Source: Bradyrhizobium sp. AZCC 2262
Lineage (GTDB): Bacteria; Pseudomonadota; Alphaproteobacteria; Rhizobiales; Xanthobacteraceae
Length of the DNA stretch: 64,000 bases
Direction: 5' to 3'
NCBI RefSeq assembly: GCF_036924535.1
Contig: NZ_JAZHRT010000001.1
Location: forward strand, 1,922,001 to 1,986,000
Part shown: positions 50,199-57,432 of the stretch, piece by piece
Layout of the letters: each line of letters starts with the position of its first letter
Numbering within the stretch: the stretch's first letter is position 1
Made by a program: the position numbers and the translations under genes
The notes under the pieces: generated by a model
Database searches by the model: none
Seen by the model: the letters and a program-made list of their open reading frames with translations, nothing else
Told to the model about the DNA's origin: nothing

Positions 50199-50714
50199 TC
50201 ACGCCGCTTGCCTGCGGCTTTTCGGCTTCGCTTTTTTGTCGAGAGAAGCTTTTTCTGAAGCCTGGCGCGCGCCTGGTCCAGGATGGACATGAACTTCCTT
50301 GGCCGAAAGCGGTTCTCCGCATTCCGAGCACACCATCACGGGATTGAACATTTTGCCGCACTTGCGGTGCTCATGCAGTAGCGGGCGTCCGCGTTCGTCG
50401 ACCATGTGGGTGTCGCCCCAGTGGACGAGCGCCATCATGATCGGATGGAGATCGAGGCCCTTTTGCGTCAGGATGTACTCGTGGCGTTTGGGCGATTCCT
50501 GATATGGAATGCGGCGCAAGACGCCTTGGCGAACCAGCTTTTTCAGCCGTTCGGCGAGCAAATGGCGGGTGATTCCAAGCGCTGACTGAAAACCCTCGAA
50601 GCGGCGCGTGCGCAGGAAGCATTCGCGGAGGATCAGAAGCGTCCAACGGTCGCCAATCACACCGATGGTCCGAGCCATCGAACATGGCTCTTCCTCAAGT
50701 TCATCCCATTTCAT
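50199..50714 (-). CDS. HxlR family transcriptional regulator
   Basis: The 171-residue protein has the HxlR winged helix: CSMARTIGVIGDRWTLLILR with the conserved N-terminal Cys, RFEGFQSALGITRHLLAERLKKL as helix-turn-helix, and RIPYQESPKRHEYILTQKG as wing. A C-terminal extension carries C-x9-CxxC (KCGKMFNPVMVCSECGEPL), a possible zinc ribbon, and a basic tail. ATG 50714 with GGAG ahead gives the standard start. It is divergent from the isomerase gene at 50949 and probably controls the CoA/aromatic cluster on its right. Confidence 0.9.
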   Translation of the reverse strand: MKWDELEEEPCSMARTIGVIGDRWTLLILRECFLRTRRFEGFQSALGITRHLLAERLKKLVRQGVLRRIPYQESPKRHEYILTQKGLDLHPIMMALVHWGDTHMVDERGRPLLHEHRKCGKMFNPVMVCSECGEPLSAKEVHVHPGPGARQASEKASLDKKAKPKSRRQAA

Positions 50715-50786
50715 TCCTGCTCTCCGCTCGTCCGGCGCCTGTTCCGCTCGAATCATCCAGGGAAACGAAAGCCGTCCATGCCATTC

Positions 50787-50799
50787 TAGTTAGGTACTA
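50787..50799. promoter_or_regulatory. Inverted repeat upstream of the HxlR gene
   Basis: TAGT-TAGGT-ACTA is a perfect 4-5-4 inverted repeat 73 bases before the HxlR start. Similar TAGTACT-like elements are known as HxlR family sites, so it may be an autoregulatory site. Confidence 0.35.
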
Positions 50800-50853
50800 A
50801 ATCTGAAACAATACCCCGGCGATCAGCCAAAACTAGCAGAATTCAGCATAGAA

Positions 50854-50882
50854 TTGACAGTTCAATTTTAGAACTGTATGAA
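50854..50882 (+). promoter_or_regulatory. Promoter with GTTC-N7-GAAC operator for the isomerase/CoA-transferase genes
   Basis: TTGACA (50854-50859) and TATGAA (50877-50882) are spaced by 17 bases. Between and over them lies a perfect inverted repeat, ACAGTTC-AATTTTA-GAACTGT (50857-50877). A regulator bound there would exclude RNA polymerase. The neighbouring HxlR protein is the obvious candidate. A related element lies at 54490-54504. Confidence 0.6.
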
Positions 50883-50948
50883 CGAACCATAGCCGGAATT
50901 CGGCTGGAAGATCACCAATCTGACCCCATCTCTGCGGGAGGAGCCGGT

Positions 50949-51581
50949 ATGCCCCTGAAGGTTGAATTCCTGTTCGATTTCGGCAGCCCGAACGCTTACC
51001 TGGCGGAACTGGTCCTTCCAGGAATCGAACGGCGGACCGGCGTGAAATTCGAATATGTCCCGGTTCTGCTTGGCGGTATCTTCAAGGCGACGGGCAACAT
51101 GTCCCCGTTCGACTCGCTTCGCGGTATCAAGAACAAGCCGGAATACCAGGCGCTGGAGACCCAGCGTTTCATTCGGCGCCATAACGCGACGAAATTTCAG
51201 CAGAATCCCTTCTTTCCGGTCAACACGCTGATGCTGATGCGCGGCGCGGTCGCGGCCGAGTTCGAAGGCATGTTTGAGCCCTATTTCCGCGCGGCCTATC
51301 ATCATATGTGGGAAGAGCCGAAGAAGATGGATGACCTCGAAACCTACCGGAACGCATTCATTTCCTCAGGCATCGATATCGACCGGTTGATTGCGCGCGC
51401 GCAACAGGATGATGTCAAGAAAGGGCTGATCAATCTGACCACCGACGCGGTCAACCGCGGAGCATTCGGCTCGCCGACTTTCTTCGTTGGAAAGGAAATG
51501 TTTTTCGGCAAGGACCAGCTCCATGACGTCGAGGCGTCGATCGTCGAGCAGACCAGTCAACCCGTTTCGAAAACGGCCTAA
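50949..51581 (+). CDS. 2-hydroxychromene-2-carboxylate isomerase family protein (DsbA-like/GST kappa)
   Basis: The 210-residue thioredoxin-fold protein begins MPLKVEFLFDFGSPNAYLAE. The Ser of GSP is the glutathione-contact residue in HCCA isomerases and kappa GSTs. Further matches are FEYVPVLLGGIFKATGN, NPFFPVNTLMLMRG, and RGAFGSPTFFVGKEMFFGKDQL at the cis-Pro region. It acts with glutathione in aromatic ring degradation or on a related compound. GGGAGGAGCC stands before the ATG. First gene of a plus-strand unit under the palindromic operator. Confidence 0.88.
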   Translation: MPLKVEFLFDFGSPNAYLAELVLPGIERRTGVKFEYVPVLLGGIFKATGNMSPFDSLRGIKNKPEYQALETQRFIRRHNATKFQQNPFFPVNTLMLMRGAVAAEFEGMFEPYFRAAYHHMWEEPKKMDDLETYRNAFISSGIDIDRLIARAQQDDVKKGLINLTTDAVNRGAFGSPTFFVGKEMFFGKDQLHDVEASIVEQTSQPVSKTA

Positions 51582-51679
51582 GGTTGGGAATTGAGGCCTG
51601 CAGAGCCAGGCCGATGTCCCGGGCTGTATGATGAAAACTCAGTCGGCCCCGCATCAATGTAAACTCAGGGAGAATGCCC

Positions 51680-52879
51680 ATGCCTGGCCCACTTAGCGGT
51701 GTTCGCGTCCTCGATCTGACGGGCGTGGTGTCGGGTCCATTCGCGACCATGTTTCTGGCGGATCAGGGGGCTGACGTTCTGAAGATCGAGCCGATCGGCG
51801 GAGATATTACCCGGCGCAGCCGCGCCACCATTGACAAAGGCGGCGAATTCTCAGCGCTGTTCATCTCTTCAAACCGCGGCAAGCGTTCGTTGTCGATCGA
51901 CGTCAAGAGCGCGGCCGGCCGTGAGGTCCTTGCCAAGCTGGTCGCGCAGGCGGATGTCCTGGTGCAGAATTTCCGGCCCGGCACCATGGAACGCCTCGGT
52001 CTCGGCGTCGATGAGTTGCGCCAGCGCCATCCACGCCTGATCTATGTTTCGATCAGCGGCGTTGGCGACACGGGGCCCTATGTGAAGAAGCGCGTTTACG
52101 ACCCGATCATTCAGGGCCTGTCGGGCTTTGCCGACATCCAGTCACAGCCGGTGACGAATCGCCCGCAGATGATCCGCACCATCGTATGTGACAAGACGAC
52201 CGCCGTGTTCACCGCGCAGGCGGTGGCAGCGGCGCTTTACGCCCGCGAGAAGACCGGGCAGGGCGATCATATTCAGGTCGCAATGCTGGATGCGATGATT
52301 TCATACCTGTGGCCGGAAGGTATGATGCAATACACGGTAGTGGGCTCGGAAACCACCGCCGCCGATCCTAACGATCGACCGGATCTCGTGTTCAAAACCA
52401 GTGATGGCTACATCACGGCTGGTACCATTTCGGATTCCGAATGGCAGGGGTTTTGCCGCGCCTCCGGCGATCCCGAGCTTGCCAAGGATCCCCGATTTGC
52501 GACGCCATCGGCGCGTTCGGTCAACGCCACGGCGCGCATCAACAAGATGGCGGAGTATATCGGCCAGCACACCACTTCCGAATGGCTGGAGCGCCTGGAC
52601 GCCGCTGACGTCCCTTGCGCGCCGATCCTTCGCCGAGGCGAGATCATCCACAATGAACAGGTGATCGCGCGCGAAATCATCGCGGAGTTCGATCAGCCGA
52701 AGGTTGGGCGGGTGCGGCAGCCGAAGCCGGCGGCCCGCTTCGAGATCAATGCGGCCGCGATCGGCGGGCCTGCTCCCCGGGTCGGCGAGCACTCGCGCGA
52801 CGTATTGCGGGAACTGGGTTACGACGATAGCGCCATCGACAAGATGGTCGCCGAGCGCAGCGTGCGCGTGGCGATCTAG
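51680..52879 (+). CDS. CaiB/BaiF family CoA-transferase
   Basis: The 399-residue class III CoA-transferase starts GPLSGVRVLDLTGVVSGPFA and has the catalytic Asp region in GFADIQSQPVTNRPQ preceded by YDPIIQGLSG; ADQGADVLKIEPIGGD and SNRGKRSLSIDVKS are further hallmarks. It transfers CoA between carboxylic acids, giving activated acids to the cluster. ATG 51680 is better placed than ATG 51674 for AGGGAGA. It follows the isomerase gene by 98 bases, probably on the same transcript. Confidence 0.92.
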   Translation: MPGPLSGVRVLDLTGVVSGPFATMFLADQGADVLKIEPIGGDITRRSRATIDKGGEFSALFISSNRGKRSLSIDVKSAAGREVLAKLVAQADVLVQNFRPGTMERLGLGVDELRQRHPRLIYVSISGVGDTGPYVKKRVYDPIIQGLSGFADIQSQPVTNRPQMIRTIVCDKTTAVFTAQAVAAALYAREKTGQGDHIQVAMLDAMISYLWPEGMMQYTVVGSETTAADPNDRPDLVFKTSDGYITAGTISDSEWQGFCRASGDPELAKDPRFATPSARSVNATARINKMAEYIGQHTTSEWLERLDAADVPCAPILRRGEIIHNEQVIAREIIAEFDQPKVGRVRQPKPAARFEINAAAIGGPAPRVGEHSRDVLRELGYDDSAIDKMVAERSVRVAI

Positions 52880-52913
52880 CCCGAAGCCTTCTCGCGCGAA
52901 TGGCGGGCGGTTT

Positions 52914-53591
52914 CTAAACTTTCGCCGGCAGCGGCGTGATCGGTGCCATCGGGGTATTCGCCGCGACGGCTCGCTGATAGGCGTCCCGTTTCTTGATGCG
53001 TTCGAGAAAGGGCTGCGCGTTGTCGCAAATGCCGACGCCATAGGCCACGGCCCACTCAAGGCAGGTCGTGAGCAGGATGTCAGCGCTGGTAAACCGGTCG
53101 CCCATCAGGAATTGCCGGCCGTCTGCAAGCGCTACTTCGACATGGCGCAACTGCTGGCGGAAATACTCGCCGGCCCGGGCAACGACCTCGGGCGCAATAC
53201 CGTAGATCGGACCGAGCGCGTCGGCCCGATGGCGGCGCATCACGTAAAGGCTGGTTGAATCCAACTCCGCGACGATAAAGAAACACCATTCCAGCCACGC
53301 GGCATACTCGCGGTTGGTTTCCGGAATCAGCGAGCGTTCCGTCGTGGAATACATTCGCGACAGATAGGCAACGATCGCGGCGCTCTCACCGATGCGGAAG
53401 TTGCCGTCCTGAAGGAGCGGAACCTTCTGGCGCGGATTGAGCTTGGTGTATTCAGCGGTCTTGGTCTCGCCTGTTCGCGGCCCGATCGGCTTTGTCTCGT
53501 AGACCAAACCCAGTTCGTGCATGGCCCAATGCGGACGAATGGTGCGGCTTGTCCCGACGCCCCACAGGGTCAGGTTCGGTGTCGTGTTCAT
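52914..53591 (-). CDS. Glutathione S-transferase family protein
   Basis: The 225-residue protein has an N-terminal thioredoxin-like domain (LTLWGVGTSRTIRPHWAMHE, LNPRQKVPLLQDGNFRIGES with the cis-Pro and the Glu-Ser glutathione site) and a helical C-terminal domain (RFTSADILLTTCLEWAVAYG). The Ser of GTSRT is the probable glutathione-activating residue. ATG 53591 lies one base after the stop of the SDR gene, so both form one minus-strand operon. It may remove a glutathione adduct in the same catabolic route as the HCCA-type isomerase. Confidence 0.88.
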   Translation of the reverse strand: MNTTPNLTLWGVGTSRTIRPHWAMHELGLVYETKPIGPRTGETKTAEYTKLNPRQKVPLLQDGNFRIGESAAIVAYLSRMYSTTERSLIPETNREYAAWLEWCFFIVAELDSTSLYVMRRHRADALGPIYGIAPEVVARAGEYFRQQLRHVEVALADGRQFLMGDRFTSADILLTTCLEWAVAYGVGICDNAQPFLERIKKRDAYQRAVAANTPMAPITPLPAKV

Positions 53592-53592
53592 G

Positions 53593-54336
53593 CTACCACT
53601 TCTCCACGGACGGACGGAGATCGAGCTCGTGGGTCCAGCCATCCCTGCTTTGCTGGTGGGTGAACCAATAGGCGTCAGCAATGGAAGCCGTCTTGGTCAG
53701 GCTATCTGGGGGAATTTCGCTTGCCTCGATCCCCCTGGCCGCCTTCATGCGCTGATGAATAGCTTCACTATCCACGCCGGCGTCGATCAGGAGGTGCACG
53801 ACATGAATATTCTTCGGCCCCAGCTCGCGCGCCATCGCCTGGGCCACAGCTCGGAGTCCGAACTTCGCAGATGAAAATGCCGCAAATCCCTGGCCGCCAC
53901 GCACACTGGCGGTCGCACCCGTAAAGAAGATGGTACCGCGTCCGCGCGGCAGCATGACGCGGGCAGCCTCACGTCCGACCAGGAACCCGCCATAGCAGGC
54001 CAGTTCCCAGGCCTTGAAGAACAGCTTGTCGGTTGTCTCCAGCAATGGCTTGTTGACGTTCGATCCCGCGTTGAAGAGGCAGACCTCGATGGGCCCGAAC
54101 TCTTTCTCGATCCGCGCGAATATACCTTGCACCTCTGCTTCCTGACGGGCATCGACACTGAACGCGTGAATGTCATGTCCCGCAGCCCTCAGCTCGTCCA
54201 CAAGCCCTTGCGACTTGGAGGCGTCACGCCTGCAGATGCAAACCGTATAGCCGCCCTTCGCAAAACGCCGGGCGACGGCCGCGCCGATGGCCTCGCCTGC
54301 GCCTACAAGTATCGCTACGCCGCGGCTTTCCGCCAT
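53593..54336 (-). CDS. SDR family oxidoreductase, Tyr-to-Phe active-site variant
   Basis: The 247-residue Rossmann protein starts GVAILVGAGEAIGAAVARRF, a GxGxxIG variant of the nucleotide loop, and has FNAGSNVNKPLLET in place of NNAG. The catalytic region FTGATASVRGGQGFAAFSSA then K has Phe where classical SDRs have Tyr (FxxxK). GGGAG precedes the ATG. Its closest relative here is the gene at 56212, which has the same substitution. It may act as a dehydrogenase of a divergent subgroup or have lost activity. Confidence 0.85.
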   Translation of the reverse strand: MAESRGVAILVGAGEAIGAAVARRFAKGGYTVCICRRDASKSQGLVDELRAAGHDIHAFSVDARQEAEVQGIFARIEKEFGPIEVCLFNAGSNVNKPLLETTDKLFFKAWELACYGGFLVGREAARVMLPRGRGTIFFTGATASVRGGQGFAAFSSAKFGLRAVAQAMARELGPKNIHVVHLLIDAGVDSEAIHQRMKAARGIEASEIPPDSLTKTASIADAYWFTHQQSRDGWTHELDLRPSVEKW

Positions 54337-54489
54337 TCCGTTTCTCCCATTAAGTTCCTATTTGATACTTTAATCGTAACGGCAGGCCGGCGCATTGTAA
54401 ACGACGGCTTTCAATAATGACCAATGGGGCAGCCCGGTTGCCCCTTCTGATCTCGTGGAGTGCAGGGACGATGAATTGGCGATTGACGA

Positions 54490-54504
54490 GTTCTAAAAAA
54501 GAAC
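54490..54504. promoter_or_regulatory. GTTC-N7-GAAC operator-like palindrome
   Basis: GTTC-TAAAAAA-GAAC has the same half-sites and spacing as the 50857-50877 palindrome upstream of the isomerase gene. It lies between the divergent SDR (start 54336) and acyl-CoA ligase (start 54568), 63 bases before the latter. A shared regulator, probably the HxlR protein, is inferred. Confidence 0.5.
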
Positions 54505-54567
54505 GTTAGTTAGCGGGAGAATGTGCCGCGTGGCAAAAACAGGCATGGTTTGGTCGGGAGGTTAGCT

Positions 54568-56163
54568 GTGGCGGAGCTTTCAGAGACGATCAATCCCGAC
54601 GCGATTGCTGTCGGCTTGCCGCGCCGGATCCACGAAGTTACGGCAATACAGGTTGCCAAAGCCCCCGACCGGATTGCGCTGGTCGAAAACGGGGAATCCT
54701 GGAGCTACCGCGATCTGGAGCAGCGCGTTACCGAAATCGCGACCGTCCTCTCCTCGTTGGGGATCAGGGCCGGCGACCGGATGATCATTGTCAGCGAAAA
54801 CTGTATTGCACTCGCCGCGTTGCTGCTGGCGACGAGCCGGCTCGACGCCTGGGCCATCGTCGCCAACCCGCGACTGTCCGCACGCGAACTGGACCAGATC
54901 CGCGACCACAGTGGCGCCCGCCGGATGTTTTTCACGTCAAATATTTCGAAGGAGGCCGCGGCTCACGCGTCGCGTTATGGCGCCGAGAACCGGCGACTAG
55001 GCCCACTGCCGGAGATTGGCGTTGGGCCGCTCAACGAAAGCGCAACCGTTGAGCCGGTGGAGGCCGATCCGGTAAAACAAGTGGCGGTGCTGATATACAC
55101 CTCGGGAACGACGGGAACCCCGAAAGGAGTGATGCTCTCGCATGACAACCTGCTGATCAGTGCAAAGACCACCGCGTATTTCCGCAAGATGAATCAAGAC
55201 GACAAGATCTATCTCGTGTTGCCGATCTCCCATATCGTCGGCATTTCGCTCCTGATCATGACATTGATGGTCGGCGGGACGGTGCGGATGGTCAGCAAAT
55301 ACGACCCCGCTGCGACCGCCAGGGCGATCGCGGAGGAGGGCGTTACCATCCTCAATGGCGTACCCGCCACCTATCAGCGGCTGCTGGAATACAAGAGCGT
55401 ATCAGGTGTGGAGCGGCTCGCCCGAGGCTCGTTACGCTTGATCGCCGTCGCCGGCGCGTCCCTGGATCTGAATCTGAAGTCGCGTGTGGAAAAAGAGTTC
55501 GGCCTTCCGCTGCTCAACGGCTACGGGATCACCGAATGCTCGCCGGGAATATCCGGCGTGCGCTTCGATGCGCCACGCTCGGATCAGGCGGTCGGCACGC
55601 TGCTGCCGGGAGTAGAAGCCCGGGTCAGAACAGTCGACGGCATACCGCTGTCGAAGGGTGAAGTCGGAGAACTTCACGTTCGTGGACGCAACGTGATGCG
55701 TGGCTATTATCGGGCCCCCGAGCTGACGGCCAAGGTGATCGACGGCGAGGGTTGGTTCAATACCGGCGATCTGGCGCGCTTCGACGGCGATTGCCTGTAC
55801 ATTGTCGGTCGCACCAAGGAAATGATCATCCGTTCGGGTTTCAACGTCTATCCCGCCGAGGTCGAAGCGGTCCTCAGTTCACACAAAGACGTCGTGCAGT
55901 CTGCCGTGGTCGGTCGTGCCGCCGATGGCAATGAGGAGATTGTCGCCTTTGTGCAACTGCTGCCGGGATCACGCACGACGTCGGAGGAACTGATGAGTTT
56001 CATCCGATTTCAGCTGACCTCATACAAGCGGCCGTCCGAAATCATCATCCTCGATGCCTTGCCGGCCACCTCAACCGGCAAGATACTCAAGCACAAGCTC
56101 GCGGAGTCCTTGCGTGGCGAAGGTGGCAAGACCCCTCCGGCGCAGACGGCCGAACTTCGCTGA
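54568..56163 (+). CDS. AMP-forming acyl-CoA ligase
   Basis: The 531-residue ligase has the adenylation motifs VAVLIYTSGTTGTPKGVMLS (A3), LNGYGITECSPG (A5), GWFNTGDLARFDGDCLYIVG (A7), GRTKEMIIRSGFNVYPAEVE (A8) and LPATSTGKILKHKLAE with the catalytic Lys (A10). It activates an aromatic or aliphatic acid with ATP and CoA. GTG 54568 is chosen because GGGAGG lies seven bases ahead; a longer frame begins at 54523. A 14-codon leader frame starting ATG 54521 ends at 54565, directly before the gene. Confidence 0.92.
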   Translation: MAELSETINPDAIAVGLPRRIHEVTAIQVAKAPDRIALVENGESWSYRDLEQRVTEIATVLSSLGIRAGDRMIIVSENCIALAALLLATSRLDAWAIVANPRLSARELDQIRDHSGARRMFFTSNISKEAAAHASRYGAENRRLGPLPEIGVGPLNESATVEPVEADPVKQVAVLIYTSGTTGTPKGVMLSHDNLLISAKTTAYFRKMNQDDKIYLVLPISHIVGISLLIMTLMVGGTVRMVSKYDPAATARAIAEEGVTILNGVPATYQRLLEYKSVSGVERLARGSLRLIAVAGASLDLNLKSRVEKEFGLPLLNGYGITECSPGISGVRFDAPRSDQAVGTLLPGVEARVRTVDGIPLSKGEVGELHVRGRNVMRGYYRAPELTAKVIDGEGWFNTGDLARFDGDCLYIVGRTKEMIIRSGFNVYPAEVEAVLSSHKDVVQSAVVGRAADGNEEIVAFVQLLPGSRTTSEELMSFIRFQLTSYKRPSEIIILDALPATSTGKILKHKLAESLRGEGGKTPPAQTAELR

Positions 56164-56211
56164 CGACAGATCTAACCTGGGAGAACACCCTTGTAGAAGA
56201 GAAACGCAACC

Positions 56212-56928
56212 GTGGCCGTGATCGGCGCCGGAGACTACATCGGCGGCGAGATCGCCAAGAAGTTCGCCTCAGAGGGCTTCACGGTGTTCGCCGGGCGCCG
56301 CAATGGCGCCAAGCTTGAGCCGCTGGTCAAGGAAATCGAGAAAGCCGGAGGCGAAATTCACGCGCGCTCGCTCGACGCCCGCAAGGAAGAGGAGATCATT
56401 TCCTTCCTTGGCGACGCGGACAAGCACGCGCCGCTGGAGGTCTGCATCTTCAACATCGGCGCCAACGTCAACTTTCCGATTTTGGATACGACCGAGCGCG
56501 TATTCCGCAAGGTCTGGGAAATGGCCTGCTATTCCGGCTTCCTCGCCGGCCGCGAGGCAGCTCGCCTGATGCTTCCTCGCGGCAAAGGCAATATCTTCTT
56601 CACCGGCGCAACAGCGAGCCTTCGTGGCGGGACGGGATATGCGGCCTTCGCCAGCGCGAAGTTCGGCCTGCGGGCCGTTGCACAGGCGACCGCGCGCGAG
56701 TTAGGTCCAAAGAACATCCACGTGGCGCATCTCATCATCGATTCCGGCGTCGATACCGAATGGGTCCGTCAGCGGCGGATCGAGGCGCTTGGCCCGAACG
56801 CACTGGACGATCCCGATCTGCTAATGCCGCCTTCGTCGGTTGCAGAATCCTACTGGCTGCTTTATCAGCAGCCCAAAAGCGCCTGGACTTTTGAACTGGA
56901 GATTCGCCCATTCGGCGAGAAGTGGTAG
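56212..56928 (+). CDS. SDR family oxidoreductase, paralogue of the 53593 gene, with damaged start
   Basis: The 238-residue protein begins VAVIGAGDYIGGEIAKKFAS and has the same FNIGANVNFPILDTTER and FTGATASLRGGTGYAAFASA-K (FxxxK) features as the minus-strand SDR. In-frame upstream codons KRNAT would complete the first beta strand, but they are preceded by a TAG at 56194-56196 exactly where an ATG would be expected behind the ribosome binding site GGGAG (56179-56183). Only GTG 56212, 28 bases from that site, can start the frame. Translation may therefore be weak or absent. Confidence 0.75.
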   Translation: MAVIGAGDYIGGEIAKKFASEGFTVFAGRRNGAKLEPLVKEIEKAGGEIHARSLDARKEEEIISFLGDADKHAPLEVCIFNIGANVNFPILDTTERVFRKVWEMACYSGFLAGREAARLMLPRGKGNIFFTGATASLRGGTGYAAFASAKFGLRAVAQATARELGPKNIHVAHLIIDSGVDTEWVRQRRIEALGPNALDDPDLLMPPSSVAESYWLLYQQPKSAWTFELEIRPFGEKW

Positions 56929-56943
56929 TGGGAGTCTCCCACG

Positions 56944-57086
56944 ATGGAGCTCAACCTATCCAGCGAGGACGCTGCGTTTCGTGACGAGGTGCGCGCCTTC
57001 ATCGCGGCGAACTATCCGGCGGAAATGCGCGTTCCCAATCCGGAAAACCGATCTTTCCAAGCAGCAGATGCTGCTCTGGCATGAAG
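56944..57086 (+). pseudogene. Acyl-CoA dehydrogenase N-terminal remnant
   Basis: ATG 56944 begins MELNLSSEDAAFRDEVRAFI followed by AANYPAEMRVPNPE, the normal start of an acyl-CoA dehydrogenase. A frameshift near 57045 leads to a stop at 57081-57083; in the +2 frame the protein continues as KTDLSKQQMLLWHEG, still family-like. Beyond about 57086 the similarity ends, so the other nine-tenths of the gene is lost. It would have completed the acid-activation cluster. Confidence 0.7.
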
Positions 57087-57432
57087 GCGTTACGGCGCTC
57101 GAAGCGTGCCCAGCTCACGGATATATTGCGCGTACCACTGCGTGGCCAGACGCGCCTCGAATGGCAGAGTAGCTGCCATTGCTGAGAATTTATTGCACGG
57201 CAAGGGTGGACACCCTCAGCGCTCAAGCAATGTCCGTGTTTCCCAAAGTTTGAGCACACAATGCTTAAGCAATAGGCGAGCGTCTATATTTCGCTTGGGC
57301 TTCGTTAAGCGGTGATGCGGGCATTCGCCGTGCAACAGTCAAACTGACATGATGCACAGGTTTGACTGTTCCGATGAACTGCGATGGGATGACGGCGCGC
57401 GTAAAATGCACGTTCAAACCAGGAGAGATCCG
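57087..57432. other. Breakpoint region between the acid-catabolism cluster and the amidase gene
   Basis: No complete gene is present. On the minus strand 57090-57177 a frame reads ATLPFEARLATQWYAQYIRE to a stop, possibly the end of an unrelated gene. An inverted repeat lies at 57334-57370. The region appears to be the join left by a deletion. Confidence 0.4.
57334..57370. promoter_or_regulatory. Long inverted repeat upstream of the amidase gene
   Basis: AACAGTCAAAC (57334-57344) and GTTTGACTGTT (57360-57370) are perfect 11-base arms around a 15-base spacer, ending 62 bases before the amidase ATG. It could bind a dimeric regulator in the promoter region or form a hairpin in the mRNA leader. 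Confidence 0.45.

Noticed and set aside
54521..54565. 14-codon leader peptide before the acyl-CoA ligase
   Set aside because: An ATG with a too-close ribosome binding site and no amino-acid bias; could arise by chance.
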